Shown here: positions 8,375 through 17,293 of the stretch, piece by piece
Layout of the letters: each line of letters opens with the position of its first letter
Numbering within the stretch: position 1 is the first letter of the stretch
Assembly: GCA_945876935.1 (NCBI GenBank)
Contig: CAMCQA010000005.1
Span: 1 to 35,278, forward strand
Source of the DNA: an uncultured Clostridia bacterium
GTDB lineage: Bacteria; Bacillota; Clostridia; Peptostreptococcales; Anaerovoracaceae
Direction of reading: 5' to 3'
DNA length: 35,278 nt
The notes under the pieces: generated by a model
The model's database searches: none
Told to the model about the DNA's origin: nothing
The model's input: only the letters and a program-made list of their open reading frames with translations
Program-made: the position numbers and the translations under genes

Positions 8375-9951
8375 TGGAAAATAAAAAAATCATACAGTTT
8401 AGAAATATCGTTAAGGAATTTGACGGACAGGTGGTTTTGAAGAGTATTGATCTTGACATTAACGAAAATGAATTTGTTACTCTTCTAGGACCAAGTGGTT
8501 GTGGGAAAACGACTTTATTAAGAATCTTAGGCGGTTTTTTAGATGCCAATGAAGGAGAGATAATCTTTGATGGAGAGGAAATTAGCAAAGTTCCACCTCA
8601 TAAAAGAGAATTGAATACAGTTTTCCAAAAGTATGCTCTATTCCCTCACATGAGCGTAGGAGAAAATATTGCTTTCGGTCTAAAGATTAAGAAGATGAAC
8701 GATGGCGTTATAGAGCAAAAAGTTATGAAAATGCTAAAGCTAATAGGTCTAGAAGGATATGAAAACAAAGATGTTACAAAGCTTTCTGGTGGACAACAGC
8801 AGAGAGTTGCTATTGCGAGAGCTTTGGTAAATGAGCCTAAAGTCCTTCTTTTAGATGAACCTTTAGGAGCTCTTGACCTAAAACTTAGAAAAGAGATGCA
8901 GTATGAGCTTAAGAGAATACAGAAGGAAGTGGGCATTACATTTATCTATGTAACCCACGACCAGGAAGAAGCTCTAACAATGTCTGATAAAATTGTTGTA
9001 ATGAACAAGGGAGAAATTTATCAAGTTGGAACACCTGTTGAAATTTACAATGAACCTGAAAACAGATTTGTTGCAAGCTTCATAGGGGAGAGCAACATAG
9101 TTCCTGGTATAATGCTAGAGGATTACAAAGTAAAGTTTGATGATAAGACATTTGATTGCGTTGACTTTGGATTTAAAGAAAATGAAGCTGTAGATATTGT
9201 CATAAGACCTGAAGACTTAGATATCGTTGAGAGAGGAAAAGGTAAAATTTCAGGTCAAGTTGAGGATGTTTTCTTCAAAGGTGTATACTATGACGTAACA
9301 GTTGAGACTGTTGAAGGTACAAGTGTAACAGTTGATATGGAAGTTGTTAAAGAGCATGAGATTACAAGTGCTGATGGTAAGGAGAAAATCTCAGCTAACG
9401 ATTTCTATGTTGACATAGAGGATATGGCAAGCTTAGATGAAAAAGAAATTATAGCAAGAGCTGATGCTCAGGCATGGAATCCTGAAACAGATGACTATAT
9501 AGCCATATCAAAGATAGAATACGATTTAAAAGAGGAGCTTGGTTCTTACTCAATTAAATTTTCAACAAATAGCGGAACGGCTATAGAGAGAAAGATTTAT
9601 GTTATAGACCAGCCTTATGTGAGAAATGAGAAGGCTAATGAAGCAGTAAGCGCTTTCAATTTCTATAAGACTGTTGAAGAAATAAGTGAATCAGTTGCTC
9701 TTGATACAGACCTTAAAACTTGGGCTAATGCTCAGGGATGGAAACTTAATAACGAGGAAGAAAGTGTAGACATATATGTAAGCTACGATTTCGATCCAGA
9801 AGAAGTTAAGGAAGGCAAGTATAAGGTTACTTTTTCAACGGAAGGAAGAGAATTTAAGGTTAATACTACAGATTTTGTGGAGGTTGGTACAGAAGTTGAT
9901 CTTACTTTCTTCCCAGAAGATATACATGTTATGAAGAAGAGGGTTTTTTAA
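8374..9951 (+). CDS. potA: Spermidine/putrescine ABC transporter ATP-binding protein PotA, with inserted repeat module
   Basis: The cytoplasmic ATPase of a polyamine importer. It starts at a GTG that overlaps the previous TAG (TAGTG). Walker A is GPSGCGKT (39-46), the signature is LSGGQQQR (137-144), Walker B is VLLLDEP (157-163) and the switch histidine is H195. At 525 residues it is about 150-170 longer than ordinary PotA. The TOBE domain begins normally ([18 protein letters not shown], about 295-312) and ends normally ([21 protein letters not shown], about 502-522). Between these lie about 170 residues made of two diverged repeats ([18 protein letters not shown] at 340-413 and [17 protein letters not shown] at 426-497). 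The frame is intact through the insertion. Followed directly by potB. Confidence 0.93.
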   Translation: MENKKIIQFRNIVKEFDGQVVLKSIDLDINENEFVTLLGPSGCGKTTLLRILGGFLDANEGEIIFDGEEISKVPPHKRELNTVFQKYALFPHMSVGENIAFGLKIKKMNDGVIEQKVMKMLKLIGLEGYENKDVTKLSGGQQQRVAIARALVNEPKVLLLDEPLGALDLKLRKEMQYELKRIQKEVGITFIYVTHDQEEALTMSDKIVVMNKGEIYQVGTPVEIYNEPENRFVASFIGESNIVPGIMLEDYKVKFDDKTFDCVDFGFKENEAVDIVIRPEDLDIVERGKGKISGQVEDVFFKGVYYDVTVETVEGTSVTVDMEVVKEHEITSADGKEKISANDFYVDIEDMASLDEKEIIARADAQAWNPETDDYIAISKIEYDLKEELGSYSIKFSTNSGTAIERKIYVIDQPYVRNEKANEAVSAFNFYKTVEEISESVALDTDLKTWANAQGWKLNNEEESVDIYVSYDFDPEEVKEGKYKVTFSTEGREFKVNTTDFVEVGTEVDLTFFPEDIHVMKKRVF

Positions 9952-10791
9952 ATGAAGAAAATTTCGCATTTAGCAGTGCCATACGTGGTCTGGACGATTT
10001 TACTTCTAGCCCTTCCTATGGTGCTCATAGTATTCTATTCTGTAGTTGGAGAAGGAAACACAATACTGGATGTATCTTTTACAATTGACAACTACAAAAA
10101 GTTTTTTACAGATAAAGATTTCTTAATTGTTCTTTGGAGATCTGTTAAGATTGCTCTTGAAACGACAGTAATATGCATCTTAGTAGGCTACCCTATCGCC
10201 TATTTTATCTCTAGAAGCGAAGAGAAATATAGAAATCTATTTATATTATTAGTGACAATACCTATGTGGATAAATATGCTTGTTAGAACATATGCTTGGA
10301 TAGGTATACTTTCAGAAAACGGTGTAGCTAATAAGATATTGAGCTTTATCGGACTTGGAGATGTTCAGCTTATTCATACTCAGGGAGCTGTAATCTTAGG
10401 GATGGTTTACAACTTTATACCTTTTATGATATTGCAGATAAATTCATCTCTATCCAAGATGGATAACTCTCTGCTTGAGGCTAGCCAGGATCTTGGAGCA
10501 GATGGAAAGACAACTTTTATGAAGATTGTTCTACCGTTATCATTGCCGGGAGTAGTTAGTGGTATAGCACTAGTATTTTTACCTAGTGTAAGCTCTTTCT
10601 TCATTCCGAAGATGCTTGGGGGAGGCCAGTTCTTCCTAATCGGTAATGTTATAGAGAATCAGTTTATAACTGTTGGAGAATGGTCCTTTGGAAGTGCTAT
10701 ATCGGTAATTATGGCAGCTCTTATGATGCTAAGTATGTATGTAGTTAGAGCCATAGAAAAGAAGAATAAAGTAGATAGGGGGGATGACTAG
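9952..10791 (+). CDS. potB: Spermidine/putrescine ABC transporter permease PotB
   Basis: Inner-membrane permease of the polyamine importer, 279 residues with six predicted hydrophobic segments. The EAA loop that docks on PotA is EASQDLGADGKTTFMKIVLPL. The N-terminal VPYVVWTILLLALPMVLIVFYSV and the MWINMLVRTYAWIGIL segment are typical of PotB. Its ATG follows the potA stop with no gap, and its own stop is immediately followed by the potCD ATG, so the three proteins are translationally coupled. Confidence 0.94.
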   Translation: MKKISHLAVPYVVWTILLLALPMVLIVFYSVVGEGNTILDVSFTIDNYKKFFTDKDFLIVLWRSVKIALETTVICILVGYPIAYFISRSEEKYRNLFILLVTIPMWINMLVRTYAWIGILSENGVANKILSFIGLGDVQLIHTQGAVILGMVYNFIPFMILQINSSLSKMDNSLLEASQDLGADGKTTFMKIVLPLSLPGVVSGIALVFLPSVSSFFIPKMLGGGQFFLIGNVIENQFITVGEWSFGSAISVIMAALMMLSMYVVRAIEKKNKVDRGDD

Positions 10792-12693
10792 ATGAAAAAA
10801 GATAAAAGAATTTTCGGAAAGTTTATCTTCAGCAGTGCTATGATATTTTTCTATCTTCCGATTTTATATGTAGTGATATTTTCTTTTAACTCATCTAAAT
10901 CCTTAACAAGTTTTTCAGGATTTAGTTTGGAGTGGTACAAGAGGATAAGTGAAAGTAGCGAGATGATGGTTGCTCTATATACGACCATTGCAGTAGCTGT
11001 TATAGCTACTATAGTTTCTACTTTTATAGGGACGATTAGTGCGATTGGATTGTTCAAGTCAAATAAGCTTATAAAAAGGCTGATTGGGCAAATCAACGAT
11101 CTTCCTATTATGAATCCGGAGATTGTTACAGCGATAGGCTTGATGCTTCTTTTTATAACATTCAAAGTTGAAAGAGGCCTTCTAACTATGTTGCTGGCTC
11201 ACATCTCATTTTGTATACCTTACGTTATATTAAGTGTTATGCCAAAGATTAAATCGCTCGACGAAAACTTGGCAGAGGCTGCTATGGATTTGGGAGCTAC
11301 TCCTTGGCAGGCTTTATATAAGGTGATAGTTCCACAAATAAAGCCAGGTATTATAGCTGGAGCTTTAATAGCATTTACTATGTCAGTTGATGATTTTGTA
11401 ATATCTTACTTCGTATCAGGTAGAGGTGTAAAGAACTTAAGTATGGTTGTATACACTATGAGTAAGAGAATAAACCCTAGTATTAATGCAATTTCAACCC
11501 TTATTATTGTGGCTATAACTATTGTACTTATAGTTATAAATGTTGCTCCAGTGATAAGAAGAAAGATAGACTCTAGCAATGCTAAGGAAAAGCATTTTCT
11601 TGCAAAAAAGAGTAAGGCTCCAACTATTATGGTAGTCGCTGGTGCATTGCTTCTATTTATATTTTCATTTAACTTTTTCTTTGCTAGCGGTGGAAAGTAT
11701 GAAGGTAAGACTCTCCATGTTTACAACTGGGGTGAATATACAGATCCAGAAACAATAGCTGAATTTGAAAGAGAGACGGGTGCTAAGGTTGTCCTGGATA
11801 ACTTTGACTCAAATGAACAGATGTATATAAAGCTAGCTAATGGAGAAAGTTATGATGTTATCTTCCCAAGTGACTATATGATAGAGAGACTTATTCAGGA
11901 AGATATGATTCAAAAGCTTGATAAGAGCAAATTAGACTTTTTGGATGACATTTATCCGGGGGTTAGAAACCTTGATTACGATCCGAACAATGAGTATTCT
12001 GTTCCTTACTTCTGGGGAACTGTTGGAATTCTTTACGATACGGAGAAGGTAAGCGAGGAAGAAGTAGCAGAGCAAGGTTTTGATATTTTTAGAAATCCTA
12101 AATACAAAGGAGAAACTTATTTATATGATTCAGAGAGAGACTCTTTCATGATGGCTCTTAAAGCTTTAGGATATTCTATGAACACTCAGAGCGAAGAAGA
12201 ACTAAATGAAGCGTACAATTGGCTTTTAGATGCAGTTGAAACGACAGAACCGGAAATTGTTACAGATGAGATTATAGATAATATGGCTCAAGGTAGAAAA
12301 GCTTTGGCGATTATGTACTCTGGAGATGCAGCTTTCGCTATGTCAGAAAATGAATCTATGGCATTCCATCTACCAAATAGTGGTACTAACCTTTGGTCAG
12401 ATGCTATGGTAATTCCAAAGAATGCAAAAGAAGTTGAATTAGCTCATGAATTTATAAGGTTCAATTCATCTTATGAAACTACTATAAAGAACTCTAACTT
12501 TGTAGGATACACAGCATCAAATGAAGAAGCTTTTGACTTCTTGAGAACGGACAAAGAGTACTTTGGAGAAATAGATGCATATACTCCTAGAGTAGGTTAT
12601 GAAAAAGATGAAATATTCCATTACGATGAAGAAATGAGAAAGATAATGGCAAATCTTTGGAGTAAAGTTAAAATACTTGCGACTTCCAAATAG
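10792..12693 (+). CDS. potCD: Fused PotC permease - PotD polyamine-binding protein
   Basis: Residues 1 to about 255 are the PotC permease (six hydrophobic segments, EAA loop AEAAMDLGATPWQALYKVIV at 161-180). A lysine-rich cytoplasmic linker (256-276) leads into an extra transmembrane segment at about 277-298. Residues about 305-633 are the extracellular binding protein PotD, starting TLHVYNWGEYTDPETIAEFE, with DVIFPSDYMIERL and IMYSGDAAFAM. The extra helix would place PotD outside, tethered to the permease instead of being a lipoprotein. Potential polyamine-binding acidic and aromatic residues (W313, Y316, D361) are present but assigned only by analogy. Fused PotCD proteins occur in some Firmicutes. 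Confidence 0.94.
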   Translation: MKKDKRIFGKFIFSSAMIFFYLPILYVVIFSFNSSKSLTSFSGFSLEWYKRISESSEMMVALYTTIAVAVIATIVSTFIGTISAIGLFKSNKLIKRLIGQINDLPIMNPEIVTAIGLMLLFITFKVERGLLTMLLAHISFCIPYVILSVMPKIKSLDENLAEAAMDLGATPWQALYKVIVPQIKPGIIAGALIAFTMSVDDFVISYFVSGRGVKNLSMVVYTMSKRINPSINAISTLIIVAITIVLIVINVAPVIRRKIDSSNAKEKHFLAKKSKAPTIMVVAGALLLFIFSFNFFFASGGKYEGKTLHVYNWGEYTDPETIAEFERETGAKVVLDNFDSNEQMYIKLANGESYDVIFPSDYMIERLIQEDMIQKLDKSKLDFLDDIYPGVRNLDYDPNNEYSVPYFWGTVGILYDTEKVSEEEVAEQGFDIFRNPKYKGETYLYDSERDSFMMALKALGYSMNTQSEEELNEAYNWLLDAVETTEPEIVTDEIIDNMAQGRKALAIMYSGDAAFAMSENESMAFHLPNSGTNLWSDAMVIPKNAKEVELAHEFIRFNSSYETTIKNSNFVGYTASNEEAFDFLRTDKEYFGEIDAYTPRVGYEKDEIFHYDEEMRKIMANLWSKVKILATSK

Positions 12694-12745
12694 AGTACAT
12701 TAAGTCATTTGGAAGCTACTGGTATAGAAGCTAACTCTAATATAG

Positions 12746-12782
12746 GCTCCCATAATATCGTTGATTTTATGGGAGCTTTGTG
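12746..12782 (+). terminator. Rho-independent terminator after potCD
   Basis: A perfect 10-bp stem (GCTCCCATAA, 12746-12755, with 12767-12776) is followed by TTTGTGTT. It closes the long cbiG-to-potCD run. No clear promoter for sstT can be read in the remaining 50 bases. Confidence 0.75.
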
Positions 12783-12834
12783 TTAGTATTATACTAAATT
12801 GTTGAAATTATAGTAAAAAAATGAAGGAGAAATT

Positions 12835-14064
12835 ATGAAAGGATTTTTGAATGCATGGAACAAAATTAGCCTGGTTCAGAAAATTATAATCGGTTTAATT
12901 ATCGGTGCTCTATTAGGACACTTCTTCCCAGAAGAATTGGCACTTATTTCTGTTCTAGGTAATCTTTTTGTAGGAGCTTTGAAAGCGGTTGCACCAGTTT
13001 TGGTATTATTTTTAGTTATGTCCGCTATAGCTCAGCACCAATCAGGCAAAAAGACAAATATGAAGGATATACTTATTCTGTACATAGTGGGTACTTTGAC
13101 AGCATCTATTATTGCTGTTATTGCTAGCTTCATATTTAAGGTTAGCCTAGTACTACCTAACGCTGGTGAAGGAAGTCTAGCGCCTCCGGGAGATATTAAA
13201 GAAGTAATTTTAACTCTTCTTGGAAAGATTGTTGACAACCCAGTTAACGCTGTTTTAAGTGCTAACTATATTGGAATTTTAGCTACTGCTATTATTTTAG
13301 GTTTTGCTCTAAGAAAATCGAGCGATAATACAAAGAATCTAATTAGTGATATTGCTGAGGCAGTTTCACAGGCAGTTAGATGGATTATTAATATGGCGCC
13401 ATTTGGTGTAATGGGTCTTGTTTTTGCTACAGTTAGAGAAACTGGTTTTGCAGGTATGAAAAACTACCTACAGATTATAGCTCTTCTAGTTGGAGTTATG
13501 TTCTTTGTAGCACTTGTTATTAACCCTATTATTGTTTTCATCAAGACAAAGAAGAACCCTTACCCTCTAGTGCTTACTTGTTTAAAAGAATCAGGAATAT
13601 ATGCTTTCTTTACAAGAAGTTCAGCTGCAAATATTCCTATTAATATGAGACTTTGTGAAAAGCTTGGTTTAGATAAAGATACATATTCTATATCAATTCC
13701 TCTAGGAGCTACTATAAATATGAGTGGTGCAGCAATTACAATTGCTATACTTACTCTAGCAGCTACTAACACATTAGGTATCTCTGTAGATATACCTACA
13801 GCTATTCTGCTTTGTGTTATTTCAGCTGTAAGTGCGTGTGGTGCTTCTGGTGTTGCAGGAGGTTCATTGCTTCTTATTCCTCTAGCTTGTAGCCTATTTG
13901 GTATTCCAAATGCTATAGCTATTCAGGTTGTAGGTGTAGGCTTTATCGTAGGTGTTATTCAAGACTCTTGCGAAACTGCTTTAAACTCTTCGACTGACGT
14001 TCTATTTACAGCAGCTGCTGAATTAGGAAAGAAGAAGGATAAGGAAGAAAAAGAGGAAATGTAG
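12835..14064 (+). CDS. sstT: Serine/threonine:Na+ symporter SstT
   Basis: A dicarboxylate/amino acid:cation symporter (DAACS family) in the cytoplasmic membrane that imports serine and threonine with Na+. The 409 residues have SstT length. The start [17 protein letters not shown] and [18 protein letters not shown] are SstT-like. [13 protein letters not shown] and [16 protein letters not shown] correspond to the conserved serine-rich re-entrant loop and the NMSG sodium/substrate motif. [28 protein letters not shown] is the C-terminal family block. The ribosome binding site is AAGGAG (12824-12829). It appears monocistronic between two terminators. Confidence 0.93.
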   Translation: MKGFLNAWNKISLVQKIIIGLIIGALLGHFFPEELALISVLGNLFVGALKAVAPVLVLFLVMSAIAQHQSGKKTNMKDILILYIVGTLTASIIAVIASFIFKVSLVLPNAGEGSLAPPGDIKEVILTLLGKIVDNPVNAVLSANYIGILATAIILGFALRKSSDNTKNLISDIAEAVSQAVRWIINMAPFGVMGLVFATVRETGFAGMKNYLQIIALLVGVMFFVALVINPIIVFIKTKKNPYPLVLTCLKESGIYAFFTRSSAANIPINMRLCEKLGLDKDTYSISIPLGATINMSGAAITIAILTLAATNTLGISVDIPTAILLCVISAVSACGASGVAGGSLLLIPLACSLFGIPNAIAIQVVGVGFIVGVIQDSCETALNSSTDVLFTAAAELGKKKDKEEKEEM

Positions 14065-14069
14065 AATCT

Positions 14070-14099
14070 ATGATTTAAATTGAAAATAATTTGAATCAT
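14070..14099 (+). other. 12-bp stem-loop just after sstT
   Basis: ATGATTTAAATT (14070-14081) pairs with 14088-14099 with one U-G pair and a 6-base loop. No T tract follows directly, so it is not a standard terminator; it may protect the 3' end of the sstT message. Confidence 0.35.
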
Positions 14100-14114
14100 G
14101 CTACTGAATTTTTA

Positions 14115-14157
14115 GGATATTGGGTCTTTACACAAGCCTCAATATCCTTTTTTATTT
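14115..14157 (+). terminator. Rho-independent terminator downstream of sstT
   Basis: An 8-bp stem GGATATTG (14115-14122) / CAATATCC (14140-14147), with further internal pairing, is followed by a run of six T. Confidence 0.85.
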
Positions 14158-14181
14158 AAAAGTACTAAAAAAGAGACTTTA

Positions 14182-14248
14182 TATGTACCTATAAAATTTG
14201 AAAAAAATATTGAATTTTCTCTTGATGTGAAGTAATATAAGGTACATA
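14182..14248. repeat. 9-bp inverted repeat flanking a promoter
   Basis: TATGTACCT (14182-14190) and its exact complement AGGTACATA (14240-14248) lie 49 bases apart, one on each side of the promoter for the CoA-transferase gene. It could be an operator pair or the ends of an invertible segment; see findings. Confidence 0.5.
14210..14238 (+). promoter_or_regulatory. Sigma-A-type promoter for the CoA-transferase/brnQ operon
   Basis: TTGAAT (14210-14215), a 17-base spacer and TAATAT (14233-14238) form a good housekeeping promoter about 50 bases before the ATG at 14288. The right arm of the inverted repeat covers the expected start of transcription. Confidence 0.6.
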
Positions 14249-14287
14249 GCAATAAAGAGGATAAAATTTTATAAAAGGGGGTATATT

Positions 14288-15622
14288 ATGAATTTTTTTC
14301 AAGAATATCAACAAAAGCTTAGAACACCAGAAGAAGCTGTTAAAGTTGTAAAAAGTGGAGACTGGGTTGATTATAGCTTAGGGCTAGGATGGCCTGTGCT
14401 TTTAGATCAGGCACTAGCAAATAGAAAAGATGAGCTTGAAGATATTAAAATAAGAGGATACCTAGCATTACAGCCTATAGCAGCTGTTGAGGCAGATCCA
14501 AATAGAGAAGTATTCACATACAATTCTTGGCATTGTGGAGGATATGAAAGAAAATTAGTAGATAAGGGACTATGTAACTACATTCCTATGATTTTTAGAA
14601 ATGTAGGTGCATATTATGAAAGATATCTGACAGTTAATGTTGCAATGATGGCAGTACCTCCGATGGATCAGCATGGTTACTTTAACTTTTCGTTAAATGC
14701 AGCTACTGCTAAATCAACATTACAGGCTGCAGATGTGGTAATTTTAGAAATTAATGAAAATCTTCCAAGAGTATTTGGTGGAAGAGATGAATGTATACAT
14801 ATTTCAGAAGTTGATATGATAGTTGAAGGTCCACATTCTCCTTTAGCTACTTTAGCATCACCTCCAGCAACAGAAATAGACCAGAAGATTGCAGAACTGG
14901 TTGTTTCAGAGATGGTTGATGGATCAACTGTTCAGTTAGGTATCGGTGGTATGCCAAATGCAGTAGGACAGATGATTGCTAAATCAGATCTTAAAGACTT
15001 AGGTATACACACAGAAATGCTAGTAGATGCTTACTTGGACATGTTTGAAGCAGGTAAGATTACTAACAAGAAGAAAAATATTGATAAAAACAAAGGCTAT
15101 TTTGGCTTTGGTATAGGATCGCAGAGACTTTACGATTGGGCTCGTGAGAACCCAGGTCTAGTTACAGCTCCAACTGACTATGTAAATGCTCCAAGCGTAA
15201 TTGCTCAGCTAGATAACTTTGTTTCTATAAATAACTGTATTGCTGTTGACTTATATGGCCAAATTTGTGCAGAAACTGCAGGAACTAGACATATCAGTGG
15301 AACAGGTGGACAACTTGACTTTTTAACAGGTGCTTTCGACTCTAAAGGCGGTAAGAGCTTTATATGTATGACATCATCCTTTACAGATAAGGAAGGCAAC
15401 TTACAGTCAAGATTTAAGCCGGTGTTTAATGGGGACATAGCTACAGACCCTAGAAGCCAGGGCTTCTACCTTGTAACTGAATATGGATTAGCGAATCTTT
15501 CTGGACTTTCTACATGGGAAAAGGCTGAGAAACTTATTTCTCTAGCACACCCAGAACATAGAGATGGACTTATAAAGGCCGCTGAACAACAGAAAATATG
15601 GAGAAAATCTAACAAAAAATAA
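14288..15622 (+). CDS. Acyl-CoA:acetate CoA-transferase (butyryl-CoA/4-hydroxybutyrate CoA-transferase family)
   Basis: A cytoplasmic enzyme that moves CoA from an acyl-CoA to acetate, allowing a short-chain acid to be excreted and acetyl-CoA recovered. The 444 residues and the N-terminal EEAVKVVKSGDWVDY, FTYNSWHCGGYERK and VAMMAVPPMDQHGYFNF resemble butyryl-CoA:acetate CoA-transferases of gut Clostridia. GIGGMPNAVG (218-227) is the CoA-site glycine loop. E243 in GIHTEM sits where the catalytic glutamate of 4-hydroxybutyrate CoA-transferase is found (assigned by analogy). GTRHISGTGGQLDF and EYGLANL are further family blocks. Which acyl group it prefers cannot be decided. It is followed after 18 bases by brnQ, which hints at branched-chain acyl-CoAs. 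Confidence 0.88.
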   Translation: MNFFQEYQQKLRTPEEAVKVVKSGDWVDYSLGLGWPVLLDQALANRKDELEDIKIRGYLALQPIAAVEADPNREVFTYNSWHCGGYERKLVDKGLCNYIPMIFRNVGAYYERYLTVNVAMMAVPPMDQHGYFNFSLNAATAKSTLQAADVVILEINENLPRVFGGRDECIHISEVDMIVEGPHSPLATLASPPATEIDQKIAELVVSEMVDGSTVQLGIGGMPNAVGQMIAKSDLKDLGIHTEMLVDAYLDMFEAGKITNKKKNIDKNKGYFGFGIGSQRLYDWARENPGLVTAPTDYVNAPSVIAQLDNFVSINNCIAVDLYGQICAETAGTRHISGTGGQLDFLTGAFDSKGGKSFICMTSSFTDKEGNLQSRFKPVFNGDIATDPRSQGFYLVTEYGLANLSGLSTWEKAEKLISLAHPEHRDGLIKAAEQQKIWRKSNKK

Positions 15623-15640
15623 ATAAGAAGGAGAAAAAAG

Positions 15641-16984
15641 ATGGAAGGTAAGACTTTGCAGCCTCAGAAAAAGAGATTTGACTTTGTCGTTGTCGGATTA
15701 GCTTTGTTTGCAATGTTCTTCGGAGCAGGAAACCTAATTTTCCCACCAGATCTTGGACTTAAGACTGGTACAGATTGGTTTTTAGGATTTGTTACTTATT
15801 TCATCGTAGATGCAGGATTAGCAGTTGTAGGTGTACTTGCTATGATTAAAGCTGACGGTAAAACGGAAAATGTTACTAACGTAGCAGGCAAGTTCGTTAG
15901 TGTAGTTGTTTGTACAGCATCAATTCTTGCTATAGGGCCTGGATTGGCTATTCCAAGAAACGGAGCTGTTACATACTCTCTAGGAATCGCGCCACTATTT
16001 GGTTTTGCACCAGATGACAAAATGGCATTAGCAGTATTCTCAGTTGTATTTTTCGGCATAGTTCTTCTGCTAACTATCAGACCATCAAAGGTTGTTGATA
16101 TAGTTGGTAAAGTATTAACACCAGCTTTGGTTGGAGCTCTAGTACTACTAATCTTTATAGGTGTATTTGCACCTAAGGGCGAAGTTATGGAACCAGTGAC
16201 TCAGACAGTTGTTAAAGATGGTATCGTTAATGGATATCAGACTCTAGATGCTATAGCGTCTCTATTCTTTGGTATCGTTATCATCAACGCTGTAAAGAGC
16301 AAAGGTTATAGCTCAAACAGAGAAAGCAGTTCAACAGTTCTTAAGGCTAGTGTTATAACAGGTGTTATCCTATTTGTAGTTTATGGAGGTCTAGCTTTCC
16401 TAGGTGCTACAACAGGAACACTTTGGAGAGATGGTGTTGTAGGAGGTAAAGTTGATCAGGCTACACTTCTAATAAACATCACTAATAAGCTTCTTGGAGG
16501 AGCTGGAGTTACAGTTCTAGCAATAATAGTTGCTTTGGCTTGTTTGACAACAGCTATAGGTCTAACTACTGCTACAGCGGAATATTTTGAAAACTTAACT
16601 AATGGAAAATTAAGCTACAAGACATTAGTTATCGTAATATCAGTAGTTTCTGCTGTACTATGTAACATGGGTCTAGCACAGATACTAACAGTTTCAGTAC
16701 CTGTACTATTAATCCTATATCCAGTTGTACTATTACTAATGTGTGCTACATTCCTTCATGGAGTTGTTAAAAATTCAAACGCTTACAAACTTTCATGTGC
16801 AGTAACATTTATAGTTAGCTTACTAACAGTTGCTAATGATATGCTTCTTACTGGAAAGTTTAATTGGATACACAAGCTACCTTTAGATAGCTTCGGTATC
16901 AACTGGGTTGTTCCAGCTGTTGTTGCTTTCGTTGTAGGAGCTGTAATACCTGGAAAAGAAATTCCAAAGCGTGAAGAAGCTTAA
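15641..16984 (+). CDS. brnQ: Branched-chain amino acid:cation symporter BrnQ
   Basis: A LIVCS-family membrane carrier that imports leucine, isoleucine and valine with Na+ or H+. It has 447 residues and about 12 hydrophobic segments. GLALFAMFFGAGNLIFPPDLG near the N-terminus is the strongest BrnQ signature; IGPGLAIPRNGAVTYSLG, LDAIASLFFGIVIINAV and ACLTTAIGLTTATAEYF are also conserved. The ribosome binding site AAGGAGA lies before the ATG. It shares the promoter at 14210 with the CoA-transferase and ends at a strong terminator. Confidence 0.95.
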   Translation: MEGKTLQPQKKRFDFVVVGLALFAMFFGAGNLIFPPDLGLKTGTDWFLGFVTYFIVDAGLAVVGVLAMIKADGKTENVTNVAGKFVSVVVCTASILAIGPGLAIPRNGAVTYSLGIAPLFGFAPDDKMALAVFSVVFFGIVLLLTIRPSKVVDIVGKVLTPALVGALVLLIFIGVFAPKGEVMEPVTQTVVKDGIVNGYQTLDAIASLFFGIVIINAVKSKGYSSNRESSSTVLKASVITGVILFVVYGGLAFLGATTGTLWRDGVVGGKVDQATLLINITNKLLGGAGVTVLAIIVALACLTTAIGLTTATAEYFENLTNGKLSYKTLVIVISVVSAVLCNMGLAQILTVSVPVLLILYPVVLLLMCATFLHGVVKNSNAYKLSCAVTFIVSLLTVANDMLLTGKFNWIHKLPLDSFGINWVVPAVVAFVVGAVIPGKEIPKREEA

Positions 16985-17015
16985 TATAATTAAGTAAAAT
17001 AATAGGAGCTATTTG

Positions 17016-17047
17016 GAGACGACTTATGTCGTCTCTTTAATTTTTTG
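17016..17047 (+). terminator. Rho-independent terminator after brnQ
   Basis: A perfect 8-bp GC-rich stem GAGACGAC (17016-17023) / GTCGTCTC (17028-17035) with a TTAT loop is followed by TTTAATTTTTT. Confidence 0.9.
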
Positions 17048-17080
17048 AAGTTAATAGAAATCAAAGTTTTAATAAAATAG

Positions 17081-17218
17081 TTTTGTGAAAACTATTACAA
17101 GAAATTCACATAAGATATTTCTTTTGACATCTTTGCAAATCATTGGAAAATCAATAGTTTGTGGGAGGTTTAACATCTTTTGTGAAAATTTAAAATTTCT
17201 TTTGTGAAGTTTTGTGAA
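17081..17218 (+). repeat. Four direct copies of TTTTGTGAA upstream of the NlpC/P60 gene
   Basis: The 9-base motif occurs at 17081-17089, 17178-17186, 17200-17208 and 17210-17218. A TTCACA half in the other direction lies at 17105-17110. The last two copies are one helical turn apart (10 bases) and end 17 bases before the -35 box, a position suited to an activator site. The region 17048-17234 holds nothing else recognisable. Confidence 0.45.
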
Positions 17219-17234
17219 GAATTCTTCAATGTTA

Positions 17235-17263
17235 TTGAGTGAATTTTTTATATGCTGTATCAT
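17235..17263 (+). promoter_or_regulatory. Promoter for the NlpC/P60 gene
   Basis: TTGAGT (17235-17240), a 17-base spacer and TATCAT (17258-17263), 30 bases before the ATG at 17294. Confidence 0.55.
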
Positions 17264-17293
17264 TACTATTGTAATAAAGAAAAGGAGAAATTT

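Noticed and set aside
8374-9951. Possibility that long PotA is a fusion with an unrelated gene or a frameshift artefact
   Set aside because: The second half of the TOBE domain (ending EDIHVMKK) follows the insertion in frame, so it is a true internal insertion with consistent codon use.
17069-17263. 64-residue minus-strand open frame before the NlpC/P60 gene
   Set aside because: It has no ribosome binding site and covers the repeated motif and promoter of the plus-strand gene.
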